The notes beneath the pieces were generated by a model that was not told where the DNA came from, did no database searches, and saw only the letters and a program-made list of their open reading frames with translations. A stretch of 64,000 nt of DNA, taken from NCBI GenBank assembly GCA_944990035.1, contig CALYLX010000016.1:186001-250000 (forward strand). The letters are read 5' to 3'. Each line of letters begins with the position of its first letter. Position 1 is the stretch's first letter. The DNA comes from Clitopilus passeckerianus (Eukaryota; Basidiomycota; Agaricomycetes; Agaricales; Entolomataceae). Made by a program: the position numbers and the translations under genes. Positions 33,300 through 45,685 of the stretch are shown in pieces.

Positions 33300-36200
33300 A
33301 ATGAGTAGAGTACGTGTCCATTCGTTCTCTAGTCAGAGACCCCTTGTTGTTATCGACTCTGAGAAACAGAGACGAGACTGTGACTTACTAGTCTCGTCAC
33401 CAATGGGCCCGAGTGTACGCAGTCGTGTAGGGTATATCTTCCTGAATTGGGCGTGCGATACGGATTGGAATGGTAATAACGGCGATGAGCTCATGAAAGT
33501 AGTGGAGTTGAAGTTTCCGGTTATTTGCTGAGTTACCGACCTAACAGCCATTCTTCCCGGCCCGGGACAAGGTCCGACGGTCCGACCAAGCGCCCGAGAC
33601 TGCGCTGTGACGCCACTCCGTATCAAGGTCTTTGCAAGCTACACAAGCCCGAGTCAGGCATCGTTCTAGACATGCCCTGACTAAGATATATAAATATTAC
33701 TTTTGAAAATGGCTCTGAGTCTCAAGCAACGAGTTGACGCAGTTTCTGTGCGGATTCCATTCGACGGCTACAGTGACATCAGCCAAAAGGACGTGCTTCA
33801 ACGGATGCTGGTTGGATGCCTGTACTGAGTCTATCGGGCCTGTTTTCTCGGCGGCCTAACTATTACCTTCAAAATAGGGGGTTCTTCCACGAAACTTATG
33901 GGAAACATTCGATGTTCGCTCGATGGCGTTTGCAATGGTCAACAATTTGGTGCGCCTGCCCTACCCTAACCCGAAAGCACTCGACTTGCCAAAGCGCCCC
34001 CTTCGTAACGTATGACACCTATGAGCAATGAATGACATGGCTCGCTTGGGCAAGGGACATGGCTTTGTGGGCCCTTCTTGGCCGATGGTCCCTGAGGTGT
34101 CGATCATTGGTCATTGCTCGGATGCGCCGCTGCCCAGGGGGGCAAAGGCGGACGCAGTGGCAAACTGATAAGTTTTTAAGGCCTGGATAACCAATCATAC
34201 TCGTTGATTGGGTATCTGCTTTAGCGGGAACGCCGTTGAATCAATTAGATTATCAGTACCTGTTTCGCGTTCTGCATGCAAAGTTGCTCCTTAGAGCGGA
34301 AATGAGGGGGCCTTTTCCTGAGACTTGTTCACGAGTTAGTTGTCATGCATTCGTGCTTGGACTGATGGCTGCGAAATTGACGGGAACATGTGGGTTTTTG
34401 TCACAGGCGATTGGACTTTTCAAGGCCCAGAGCGGGGTGGGGCGGTACAGTCGATTTTACTCAATCTTTCTAAAGGTGTTTCTCGACCAGATGGATCTTG
34501 CGTAGGCGATAGCATCTTTGAGCAAAGGATTGCCAAGTAAACTGGCTCAGGTTTCAGCTTGAATTGCCAATGCCAAAGAGAATCCCAGAGCCGCAAGGTT
34601 CCAGACCAGGATTTCAGACAAATTAAGACTATCCACGAGCCTGAGATTAGAAACGCATCATTCTAATGAAGAGCTCGTACAAGGGCTATTCACAAGAGAA
34701 GGATTGTGGACGGCGGTTCTAGCTGATTTACACGGACAGGGAATCGAGCTGATAGAATTCGGTTCCACCAGGAGATTATCACACGGTGGGATAAATATTC
34801 CTTGTTTGTACTCGGTGCATTGTACAATTGCGGTGGCCGCGAGGAGGGATCTCGAGCGAAATGGCGGGACATATTCAAAAATGATCAGTTCGACCATCTT
34901 CTTCCGAGAGCCGGCGCCAATCTCGTCAACTCCATATAACTAAGTTTCCATCTTTGCCTTTTTGCATGGGCTCGTGCTCAGGGATCGGCGGGAGAGTGGA
35001 CGTTGGGTGAAATGAGATTGCTTACGGCGAGTCTCGAACCTCCCACTGATTTTGGACCCCCTTCGCCTGGAGAGCTGCCCAGCAAGGCATTATACTTGAT
35101 GTAGATACAGCATAAAGATAATCAAGGCACATTTGCGAGTCCCTGAGGGTAAAATACTATTAGTCTAGACCATTGTACCGAGCTGGCAGTGTGCACGGAA
35201 CAATCCTCGGGTATTCATCACAGATCAGAAGGGAAAGTGGCAAGGGAGAAGGCTCTAAGGGATCTCCGAGAGTAACGTAGAACTCGGGAGTACCGGTTAT
35301 GGCCGTGCAGCTGACCACCGGGCTGCATGTCCATCGCCTGAAAAGTAAAAGATAAAAGCGGAAGAAAGGATTCTCAGGTGTCTTGGCCAACCGGGTGCAT
35401 TGACAGTTCGAGGACACGGAATCTAAGAATGTAGTATAGAGAACGGTCTAGAAGCGCGCGGGAGGGTACAAGTATTGGGGTACATATCACTCACCAGATG
35501 CTATATCTAGAATGTCAGGCGACGGGCAGAGCTACGCAGATCATACACCAGATATGTTCTTCCTCGCGGCTGGCCCGTTCTCAACCGTGCCCACATTGCT
35601 GGTATGTGAGCTGTGAGGCGAAGAATTGAGACTTGCCGCGAAGGCGATAATCATACTGACCGCCGACGTACAAAATTTGAATTTTGCAGGGATCTACAGA
35701 CTCCCCCAAGAAAGCTACGACCAGGAACTCGTTAGATTCTCGGAGTATCGCCTCGTGAAACCCTTTGCGGTCGGTCTGGTGGGTCTGGAATAAGACAGAT
35801 TCAGATTGAGGCGTTCAGATAGGTAGGCCGAACGAGTTGGACGAACCAGGTCGAAAACAGGGTGGCAGGGAAGCCAGGTCCTGCTTCTCGCTTGCGTGTC
35901 TTCTTTTAGGACGCCGAGTTTAGAAGGGGTAGAATTCACTCACGGCATTGTTCGACACCCGGTGTTGAGTCAGGTTTGGACTTAGGTCAGGCCCTAGCAA
36001 GCGTGGTTGAATTGGCAAGTAAAGTTGCGTTCCGAGGGACGGAGGCTATACTGGTCCAAGGGTACACAAGGGTACACTTCCCTCAGATAAATGAAAGATG
36101 ATTGAATTGTATCCCGAGCCTTTTAACACCGCGATGATTTTAATCGGATTCTTCTCGATCACAGTCGGTATAGGGGCCGGCAGGATAAGACAAGTTCCCG

Positions 36201-37190
36201 TCTAGCTTGTGTGGGTTCCATCCCACAATCTAGAAGTTCATTGAAGGCGCAGGATGTTTGCGTGATCAGTCTAGACCTACAATGCCGTACCGGAAACCCA
36301 GAGAATCAGAAGAAGGTTCGCTGAGTATCATGAGCATAGATTCTATGGAGAGCCACGGATGATACCAAGTCATGCCGTTCTTCGCGAATTTTTACAGAAA
36401 TCGAGTGATGTCGAAGCGCAAAGTGGGTTGATCGCTTAGTTAGCCGAGGTATCCTGGAAAGAGGGTTTACATAGCGGAGAACACGCACGTATATATGCAC
36501 TCTTCACTCCAGGCTACAGACCTCGGTTGGCCCTCAACATCCCGGCTTTTCTCCCCCGCAACGAAAATCGATGAGAGGTGCAGGTAGGCGTGATCAGACT
36601 CGGATGTCACTCTTTCTGCGACAAGACCTTATCATCGATGGAGGGGAAGAGGGCTAGAGCCTAGTAAAAGACGAGATCTCTTAATCTTGAGGCCCAAGAT
36701 AGAAGCCGATTGGTCAATGAAACCCTAATTCTTTTTGGTTCCCTCTCTGAGATTCAATGGTGTTTGGTTTTAGACGAACGTGGAGCTCCATTAATCCCTT
36801 CTCGCCTATCTGGAAGCCTGAGCAAAGGTTTCTCCAAAAAAATGAGGGGAGAAATGATGGCTCGCTTGATGGAAAACGAGGTGTCGGATGAGTCTAAGGA
36901 ATCTTCAAGGAGCAATCACCCTCCATTCAAGTTGGACTCTCGCCGGCGCTCATCCCAGATTTACGTGGGCGCTTGCCTTCGTGGGTAGACATTAGGATAC
37001 AGCGTTAGAGGTTCCCATGGTCTGAATGCGATTACAAGGACGAAATCGAGTGTCAGGAGTTCACGAGCGACAGCCTGCGGACGCGACGCGACCCATGATC
37101 ATGTGATGGGAAAATATGCCAGAACCACGACACGTACCAAGCCATCGTCTTCATCGACCTAAACGATTGCAACGAAAACCAGGGCCAGGT
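33300..37190. other. Gene-poor spacer
   Basis: No supported gene. A tRNA-like B-box (GAGGTTCGAGACTC on minus, plus positions about 35031-35044) with Leu-like flanking sequence is present, but the acceptor stem does not pair, so it is not called a tRNA. Open frames at 33247-33531, 34236-34505 and 34704-34943 show no motif. Confidence 0.35.
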
Positions 37191-37198
37191 ATTAGAAA

Positions 37199-39130
37199 AT
37201 GGTGGGTCATGGATAACATTCAGTTTGTGTGATATTAAATTGTTTCTAGGTAGTACTTGCTGCGTCGATATGTACAAAAGGCGGTAAACGTGAGTGCAAT
37301 AATGTTGTAGTATCACATCCTGATACTAGAGCTGCTTTCTAGCCGTCATCTCGCGCCAGTTTCGCGACATGAACCGAGCCAGAATAGAATCTCTGCTGGC
37401 ATCGTTCCCGAAGCTCATACCCACCAACACCCAACATACGTCTGTGGAAACTGCAGAAGTTCGATATGTCTACCAACCACTAGAAGATCTGTACATCCTC
37501 TTGATCACGAACAAGGCTTCCAATATCCTACAAGACATTGAAACACTGCATCTCTTTGCTCGTGTCGTCTCGGATCTGTGTAGGAGTGCAGACGAGAGGG
37601 AGATCTTGAAAAATGCTTTCGAGCTGTTAGGTGCTTTTGACGAAATTGTCAGTCTTGGGTACAGGGAACCGGTCACTCTGATGCAGGTCAAGAGTGTCCT
37701 GGAGATGGAGAGCCACGAGGAGAAGATCCAAGAGATCATTGCCAGGGTAGCCCATGCCATTTCGCACCATTCATGACCTCCTCTGATAATTGTAATTCAA
37801 CAGAACAAAGAAGCTGAAGCAAAAGAGGAGCTCAAACGACGTGCCAAGCAACTCGAGATGCAGCGCCGCGAACAACAACGCCGTGCAGCTGCTGGTGGAG
37901 GAGGAGGCAGCGGCTACCTTGGCGTGGGTGGTGGAGTATCAGGATATTCGCCCGTTCCCCAACGCTTCGATGCACCAGAAACCTCCGCACCTATTACTAG
38001 GTCAACACCCTCTCCTGCTGCTCGTGCTCCCGCATTCAAGGGTTCTGGCATGAAATTGGGCTCGAAGAAGACGAAACAGGCAGAGCTACTAGATGCCCTA
38101 GGAGGAGACGTCCTGGCTACTCAAGGATTGTCAGAGGAGATGTCTGCTCCTCCCAGTCCAGCACCTGTTGCTGCCCCTACTGTGCACAAGACCGAAGGGA
38201 GGGGAAGCGTACCCGATGTTCATGCCGAGGGGTAAGTCAATATTGCCGTTAACCACAAATCAATCCTGACACCATCTTGCAGCGTTCATATTGTAATCCG
38301 GGAGCAACTCAGCCTCTCCCTCCTTCGCGACGGAGGCGTTCAAGCGATGGACCTGAAGGGAGAGATGAATCTTCAAATCACCGATTCTGCCACCGCTCAA
38401 GTCAGACTGTCGCTTTCCTCGCCATCTGGCAACTACGCCGGCAATGCATTGCAGTTCAAGCAACACCCGAACGTGGCCAAGTTTGCACCTGGGCAGGATC
38501 GTGTCATCGCTTTGAAGGACCCATCGAAGAATTTCCCTGTTGGACAGAGTTTGGCGGTGTTGAAGTGGAGGTATAGTGGGACGGACGAGAGCAATGTCCC
38601 GCTTTCAAGTATGTATATTCTGCTCGGCTTATTGGCAGGCGCTGACATCCTTTGTCTACAGTCAATTTCTGGCCGACGCCGTCGCCCGACGGTACAGTTG
38701 AGATCAGTCTGGAATACGAGCTCGAGGAGGAGAACGTCACGCTGTACGACGTGTCCATCCTCATACCTCTTCCGTAAGTCCTAGCCCGAGCTTCCCCATT
38801 CCTGCCACTCATCGCATCCCCAACAGAAACGGCTCCTACCCAACCGTTTCATCACATTCTGGGGAATGGTCCCTTGACCCCAACTCGCACTCGCTGGCCT
38901 GGACGATTCCGCAGATTTCGGCTCACGATGAGGATTCAAGAACCGGATCGATTATGTTCACTGTTGGTGGGGATGATGTAGCCACATTCTTCCCAGTGCG
39001 GGTGAACTTCGTGGCTGAAGGGTCCTTGGCGGGTGTTGGGGTGCTTGAAGTGAAGAAGGTTTCTAGCGGAGAGGCTGTTCCATTCTCAGTCGATTCGGTT
39101 GTGAACGTGGAGGACTACTTGGTTGTGTAA
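37199..39130 (+). CDS. RET2: Coatomer subunit delta (delta-COP)
   Basis: Seven coding exons: 37199-37201, 37250-37289, 37343-37746, 37804-38231, 38283-38608, 38662-38773, 38827-39130; 538 aa, within the family's usual 510-550. Delta-COP is part of the COPI coat for retrograde Golgi-to-ER vesicle transport. Residues 2-14 are VVLAASICTKGGK and the next exon gives VISRQFRDMNRARIESLLAS, the longin-like adaptor N-terminus. RRAKQLEMQRREQQRR and a Gly/Pro/Ser-rich linker follow. The C-terminal half (from VHIVIREQLSLSLLRDGG) is the mu-homology domain, with FWPTPSPDGTVEISLEYE and the end VEDYLVV. The start codon stands alone in its coding exon, inferred from GTGGGT..TTTCTAG; an ATG at 37017 with a longer intron is the alternative. 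Confidence 0.93.
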
Positions 39131-39579
39131 GGCTGTAAGATACCTGAATCGATTTTTGACTGTTCTTCCTCCCTACTGCCGCTCTCTTCGCGCTCGGCTC
39201 TCTTGCTTTCGGCGGTGATGATCGCTATTGGTGGGAATCATTCTCCAAAGATTCAGGAGGATGTGTACGATGGATTACGATGCCTATCGAACTGCTAGCG
39301 CTATTCATAAGGATCCCCCCCTCGGCATCGTTGCAGTAATTGTTGGCCTGGGAATGGTTGTTCCATGTCCTACGGACGCGGTGACCGAAGGGCGCGCTTC
39401 TGTTCAGACACGTCACGAGTTTGGGAACCGGGATCACCGACAACCAATCATCTCTCGATGCTCATTGCTGTCGACAAGATCAAACCGACGTTCTTGCTGT
39501 GGATGTTCAATAAGCAAGATCCGAAAAAGTCCAGAGAACAATGCGACACTGAAGATTACCAAAGGTAACTCTCGGGGGT

Positions 39580-39586
39580 TATAAAG
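39580..39586 (+). promoter_or_regulatory. TATA box of GST 1
   Basis: TATAAAG lies 96 bp before the ATG. All three GST genes here have a TATAAA box 85-96 bp upstream of the ATG, which supports a conserved core promoter. Confidence 0.65.
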
Positions 39587-39675
39587 GTCAGTGTCCTCGG
39601 TCGATGAAATTTCAACACGAACTCAACGTCCTCTCCTTCTGCGTCAATATCCAGCACTAATCAACAGTAACTACA

Positions 39676-40513
39676 ATGACCTCTATTGGTGAACTCTATG
39701 CTCCCGAAGGCAACGCCGCCGGCTATGTGGTGAGTCCTACATCCAAGCAGATCTAGACGCGACCTGATCTCAACTTTGAAATCAAAAGGTTAACGCTGTC
39801 GCAGCCTACTGTGGCCTCACCGTCGATCGCCCCGAGTACAAGCACATGACGGATAACAAGTCTGAGGCATTCCTCAAGACCTTCCCTCACGGAAAGATTC
39901 CCGCTTTCAAGGGAAAGAATGGCTTCTCGCTCTTTGAGGGAGCTGCGATCGCCCGCTACTGTGAGTTGCTTTTGTCATTCGGGTTCTTGAATAGGGACTG
40001 ACCAACCCTGCTTCCAGTTGCTGCTCTTGCTCCTCAATCTGGTCTCCTTCTTGCATCACTTGAGGATCAAGCTCACGTTGACCAGTGGACCCACTTGATT
40101 GACACTGAGGTTTACAACTATGCCATCTTCAACTGGTTCTGGTGCAGTGGAATGCTAGGCCCGTTCACCCAAGAAGTAAGCGCTTTTCTTAGCGTCTTTA
40201 CGATTCAGTTGCTAACCATTTGCTTCAGCTCAGCGACAACCTCAAGGCTCGCGAGGAGCGTGCTCTGGCCACCATCAACAAGCATCTTGAAGGACGTACC
40301 TACCTTGTCGGTGACAAAATCACTCTCGCAGACGTCGCCCTCGCTGGCACCATCAGGTTCACCATCTCCTACACCTTTGCCAAGGCTGAGCGCGAGAAGT
40401 ACGCAAATGTTCTCAACCATTTCGAGCGCCTTTCGAAGGTGCCCAGCCTGGAGAAGGTATTGAGTGGAGCGACATATACCGAGGAGTCACTTAAGCACAC
40501 CCCCAGTGCTTGA
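39676..40513 (+). CDS. Glutathione S-transferase 1, EF1B-gamma-like class
   Basis: Exons 39676-39729, 39789-39960, 40018-40175 and 40229-40513; 222 aa, the length of a two-domain cytosolic GST. The start MTSIGELYAPEGNAAGYVVN matches the beta-1/alpha-1 part of the thioredoxin fold. FPHGKIPAFK carries the cis-Pro that contacts glutathione, and LFEGAAIARY is the glutathione gamma-Glu-binding turn. The C-terminal helical domain contains REERALATINKHLEGRTYLV and ITLADVALA. It resembles the GST part of elongation factor 1-gamma but lacks the EF1G C-terminal domain, so a stand-alone detoxifying or peroxidase-type GST is likely. Its intron positions are shared with GST 2 and GST 3. Confidence 0.93.
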
Positions 40514-41590
40514 AAGTGTATGGCAGGAGCACACACTTAGTTGTAGGCATGATTGCAAAATATAAATTTGACATTCCCCAACGCCTAGGCCCGGAGAACA
40601 TGCGGCCACTGTTTGCGACCAGGTACTCGTCATATCCCTGGCCCCGACTGCGACGAACGAACAGTTCTCCGTATATCATTGCTGGTCAGTGTCTAAAGGG
40701 AAACGTTGCCCCGTCTTCTCGAGGATGAACAAGCGCTTCATAGCCACAGCCCACACTTTGCTCCCGTCCACGATCGTCTAGTCACTCTTCGGACTTCGAA
40801 TGTATAGCGTGCCCGTATCTTATGGCTTTGGACGTAGGCGCGACCGCACACATACTTGGAATGACATAGTTCTGGATGTCTAGCTTTCACACGTTCGCCA
40901 CCTGTCAAAGTCAACTGGACCATGGCGAGCATCCAACGCATGTCCCAACAAACGCCAAGTAAACCTGTAGGCAATTACAGATCAAATAACTCTAAGAAGA
41001 AGCAAAATTCGCGAGCAGGAATTCTGTTGACGCCGAACCTTCGGGTGTGCCATCATCAACGTCGCACTGCTTCAACACCTGGGGATGGATTGCCGTCCTT
41101 CGCACCTCTCTTACTCAGATGGTCGACCTCAATGGCGCCTGCACGTGTCCGTAGATACACGTCTTGTTTCGGCGCCCGCAAGTTGCTGTCGACGTGTCCT
41201 CATCTATTCGCTGACTGATCATGCATCGAGATGTGTAAGACACCGCGTTCCCATCAGACTAAAACACTCTGCTAACCCACGGGTGCTCATTTAGAGCCTC
41301 CGATAAGCTGGTTGAAGCCGCATATACCACCCTTGGTGCCACCCGCCATCACGATTTTATCAGCACACCAACAGGGACCATCCCAAATGAGATGTATTCT
41401 ATTGGATCGCTTCCCAAGGAAGCAGGGGCCGGCGGTCCTAGGCCTGTAATGCTCAATAAGCCATTTCCCAACGAGTCGATGACCAGCTGCGTAGAACGTG
41501 ATCAATTCAGGCAAGAGGATAAGGAACGCGGACCGACGAAATTCACAACGTTGATGCTTACAATCCGTGATTTCTAGGCTGAAAATGAGC
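40514..41590. other. Intergenic, GST 1 to GST 2
   Basis: No supported gene. The short frames at 40922-41218 and 41392-41577 have no motif. Some sequence resembles eroded coding DNA, but no GST relic was recognised. Confidence 0.35.
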
Positions 41591-41594
41591 GAGG

Positions 41595-41601
41595 TATAAA
41601 A
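41595..41601 (+). promoter_or_regulatory. TATA box of GST 2
   Basis: TATAAAA lies 85 bp before the ATG at 41680, equivalent in position to the boxes of GST 1 and GST 3. Confidence 0.65.
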
Positions 41602-41679
41602 CCCAGATATTCAAGCAGCTACCAGTCAAAATTCTCCTCAACTCCACCTCAGCCTCAATCTCAAAGTAAATCTTCTGCA

Positions 41680-42517
41680 ATGACATCTGTCGGCGATCTT
41701 TATGCTCCAACTGGCCCTGTCTCGCATCTCGTACGTTGCCATATCGAGCCTGCCTCGTATCTTGCTAATCGTATAACGTAAGGTTAACGCAGTCATTGCG
41801 TACGCTGGGCTCAATGTCGACAGGCCAGCGTATAAACACTGGGAAGACAATAAATCCGAGGCGTTCTTGAAAGACTTCCCGCATGGAAAAATACCCGCAT
41901 TCAAGGCGAAGGATGGCGTTACTATCTTCGAAGGCTATGCCATCGCACGATACTGTGAGTATGCCACCAACGTGTTGCCCACGCATTATATACGACGACC
42001 TCATTTCTCTGTGTCAGTGGCTGCTCTTGCCCCGGAATCCGGTCTCCTTCCAGGCTCCCTTGGGGACCTCGCTCACGTAGACCAATGGTGCCATCTCATT
42101 GATAGCGAGATCCGCAACTTCGCTTTCTTTAACTATCTCTGGACCAACAACCACTTTGGGCCATTTACCCAAGAGGTGAGTTCACGCATGCCCCAGGTAC
42201 CTCTGCGCCGAACTAATTATATATTGTAGCTCAGTGACATCCTCAAGCAACGCGAGGAGCGCGCACTCGCCACCGTTGACAAGCACCTTGAAGGCCGCAC
42301 CTATCTTGTTGGAGACAAGATCACACTTGCGGATCTCGAACTTGTTGCGACCATCCGGTTCACGATCGGTAACACCTTTGCAAAGGCTGAGCGGGAGAAA
42401 TACGCCAACGTCTTTAACCACTACGAACGCCTCGTGAAGCTACCTTCCCTGGAGCCGGTCTTGGGAGGAGCTACGTACGCAGAAGAATCGCTGAAGCACA
42501 AACAACCTGAAGCTTGA
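41680..42517 (+). CDS. Glutathione S-transferase 2, EF1B-gamma-like class
   Basis: Exons 41680-41730, 41783-41954, 42018-42175 and 42230-42517; 222 aa. MTSVGDLYAPTGPVSHLVNA starts the thioredoxin fold. FPHGKIPAFKAKDGVTIFEG keeps the cis-Pro loop, but the gamma-Glu-binding turn reads EGYAIARY where GST 1 has EGAAIARY. The C-terminal domain has REERALATVDKHLEGRTYLV. Exons 2 and 3 have exactly the same lengths (172 and 158 nt) as in GST 1 and GST 3, which shows descent by duplication. Substrate unknown. Confidence 0.93.
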
Positions 42518-43122
42518 GGGTTACCGTAATGCATAGCCAAATCAGAAATATGTCGTTTTTATTGCATGTTCGTCAACTGGCCGATTCAGTCAAAACCGCG
42601 GATAGTGCCTTGTGAGGCGTCTATAATAGATAGGATATATGTGGTAGTATGAGAAGCTGCGGGAAGCGTTTTGCTCAGTACTGGTGGCCGAAAGTTAGGT
42701 CGATGTGGCCATCTGGAACAGTCTGGGGTCGATGCAAAATTTTAACGGATGGTACTGTATGCTGGTGTCTGCATAATCTACAGAAGCCTTAAAAAAGGGT
42801 TCAGTTGTCGGGTATGTCTGCAACTTGTTACTACCTAGGCGGAAGGGCCAGCGACAAAACGTATCACCGGCACTCTGACCTTACCCTAAACCGCCGCTGC
42901 ACGATATCGGAGACACGGAAACTTCAGGCCAATGTGGAATGAGGCTTTTAAATTTCAGTCTGAAACACAAAAGCACCTAGAAACATAATTATCGACTTGT
43001 CCTCTCAAGGTCATGGAGGAAGGACGCTAATTTCAAGGGAAGGCTTGGTTTGTTTGCCGTCGCTGCACAGCCATCCCATCACGTCCCCCTTGAGCTCCCA
43101 TTTTGCTCTTTACTAGGCTCCC

Positions 43123-44493
43123 ATGGCGCCACGTACCCGGTCTGGTAAGGGCCTCGATGTTGAAGAAGCCGCTGCTCATCGAAAGGCACTACGCAATGGG
43201 CCAGTAAATACTCAAGGACTACCTGCACTACCGACCGAATTACTCCTCGAAATCATCTCGCACCTCCCAACCGTTTCGTTCCCATGTTATTCGAAGAAAC
43301 CTCTCGACGGGTCTTACCTTCTCAGAGTTCAGCTAATACAAGGATTGTCTCAAATGTGCAAGTCCCTTAGAAGAGTATTTCTCCCCTTAGCATTCGAGAG
43401 AATTGAGGTTTGCGCATTGAAGGACGTTGAACGCAGCGGGCCAATTCCTTCAAGGTACAGACGCCGTCGTCTGCTTAGAGATTTGGATGCAAAAACATTG
43501 GCTACTGAGCTCATTCGTCAGCTGGAAGTTGTGACAATCCGAGATCCGTCGTTGGCCCGATATGTGAAGTTAGTGACGTTTTATTGATATAGGCCATCTG
43601 CTGATCCGTGATATTGCACCCAACAGAATTGTGAATGTGTATATCGAACGTTTCTCTGCTGAGGCGGTTATCGAGGAGCTTTTCCGCTGCCTGCCTTTAT
43701 TCCCCGCTTTGAAAACTGTTCAGTTTATGGGAAACAATTGGACGCTGGCTGAGTACGTTCAGAAGACCCTAAAGAAGGATACGTGGCTACCGTCGGTAAC
43801 AAAGGTGCTCTACGCACCTTACGCAAGGGCGGCGCTCAAATGTTTCCCGAACGCAAAATTTATCGCCCCAACGCGCTCGTTGTGGTTTGAGAGTAGTTTC
43901 CGTGACGAACTTGGACACGTCCAAGCCCACTGTCCAGACGCAGAGGACGTCTATGGGATGGAAAACTCCGAGCGGCCGGATTCCATTGAACGAAACCTGA
44001 AAGGTAGGTCGATACACTGCCCTCATTTCACTTCCCAACTCATGACCCTGGATGTAGCGATGGTCGACTCAATTCCAAAGCTCCAAATAGTGAGATTTGG
44101 TATTGCTCATCGTGTCAGCCCATGCACCGTAAGTTTTCTAGTTTGGATACTAAAGTCATTCCCGGGCTCACGGTACCGCTGTAGGAGCATATAAAGCAGA
44201 CGTCGCAACTTCGTGACTTACGTAGCATAAAATTCCAGATTCAGTGCACGATTGACTGCTCAAAGTGTTGCCAATATCTCGAGAAGCCCGAGCTACCCTC
44301 GCTCATCAATATCGCCATTGATATCTTAAAAGCCAAACCCGATACTGTTGGGCCCGTCAAATCCGTATCTGTGCTGCGCAATTCTGGGAGAACTATCTTC
44401 TATATCACGGTAAATCATGAGGGCTACACGTCCGGAATTGATGATTTAGGGCTGTTACCTCGATTGAACGATGCAAGGGCCGACGTGGTATGA
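43123..44493 (+). CDS. F-box-like protein
   Basis: Exons 43123-43568, 43627-44003, 44058-44128 and 44185-44493 give 400 aa. A basic N-terminal tail (MAPRTRSGKG) leads to LPALPTELLLEIISHLP at about residues 34-48, an F-box start, then a Leu-rich trap with SQMCKSLRRVFLPLAFERIE. The remainder resembles the irregular leucine-rich region of fungal F-box proteins (ELFRCLPLFPALKTVQF, KLQIVRFGI). The last two introns were chosen because they keep the frame open to a TGA at 44491-44493; they are less certain than the first. It sits between GST 2 and GST 3 in the same orientation, with no evident functional link. Probable SCF adaptor. Confidence 0.75.
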
Positions 44494-45585
44494 AACCGCC
44501 TGTCTGTAGAATAGTATTGCCCTGATGCCACAGCATCGAGCTGGTCTGATACCTAGTTATCGATTGAACCAATAATGTACATCTGCCACTATAGAACCTT
44601 CCATCGGCCTTTTGATGCCTTGGAACCATTGTGCAAATTGTAGTGAGTTTAACCCGTATCAACCCCTAGGTGGCTGTGACCTCTCGACCTTGACTAGCTT
44701 GACTCTTGACTCTCACCGCGACCCTCTGAATCACCAAAGCACCGTCAGGCACTCCAGTTTGGCAAGCTCCCGATGGCTTCGTTAGAATAGCCTCAAAGAA
44801 CTCCAACTATACTCCATGTTTGCCGAGTGTAGTTGCATGCCCCTAGGAGACGACTCAGTGTCGCATTCATCTAGGCCAGTGGACGTTTTCTGCTCTATGG
44901 CATCTCTCGAACCCAAAACATATTTTACGGATTACTTGGAACATCTGTACTGTGGCCTTATATATAATGATTCCTTGCACCGGCACCGAGATGCTTTAAC
45001 CTTTCGCCGCCGATATGCTTGTCAATATTTTCAGTTCCCTCTGCAATACTGCGTTCGCTTGGCTCAGGTATCTGCTATCTGCGACAGCGCCAGCACACCG
45101 TCGCCACCTGCGGCCTGAGAGCCCAGATCTGTGATAGGCTGCCGTTCTGTCAGCCCTTCTAAGCTACTCGCTGACTGATAGTGGAGACGTAGTTGGATGT
45201 GTAAGGTTCCTTGATTCCTATCATACAGCACGACCCCCAACATTCCTTCTAGATGTTCTTGAACCGGAATGATTGATGGTGTATCTTACTTAGGCTGCAT
45301 TTAGTCTCACCCCACCAGCTTCATCTCCGCGAATTTGGACCGTGCCAGTGGCTGCAAGCGGGTTTATCTTGGTAGATTCCTTGTCTCGCCGGATCGCTTC
45401 TCGTCAAAACCAAGGGTCACACATCTGAATTGGCTCAATAAGCAAATGAGGTTTCTCGTGAGAGCTATTACGAGAAAACTGACCAAGCCACTACTGAGCT
45501 GGGCCCTGACACTCAACGCGAACTTAGAGGAAGCGAATTTGAAGTCAAATAGACTTGATTTTCATTTTGGGAGCACTAGAACGAC
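44494..45585. other. Intergenic, F-box-like gene to GST 3
   Basis: Frames at 44816-45118 and 45335-45595 have no recognised motif. Nothing else is supported. Confidence 0.35.
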
Positions 45586-45590
45586 AAGGA

Positions 45591-45597
45591 TATAAAG
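45591..45597 (+). promoter_or_regulatory. TATA box of GST 3
   Basis: TATAAAG lies 95 bp before the ATG at 45686, matching GST 1 and GST 2. Confidence 0.65.
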
Positions 45598-45685
45598 ACC
45601 AGATTTTATGTACCGACTTTCATTCACTCAGCCTCGCAAACTTTACCTCGCTTCTTAAGTTTCAAAGCAAACAGATCAGCCAACA

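Noticed and set aside
34990..35095. tRNA-Leu-like gene on minus
   Set aside because: A B-box-like GAGGTTCGAGACTC occurs, but the acceptor strand opposite ACTCGCC is missing.
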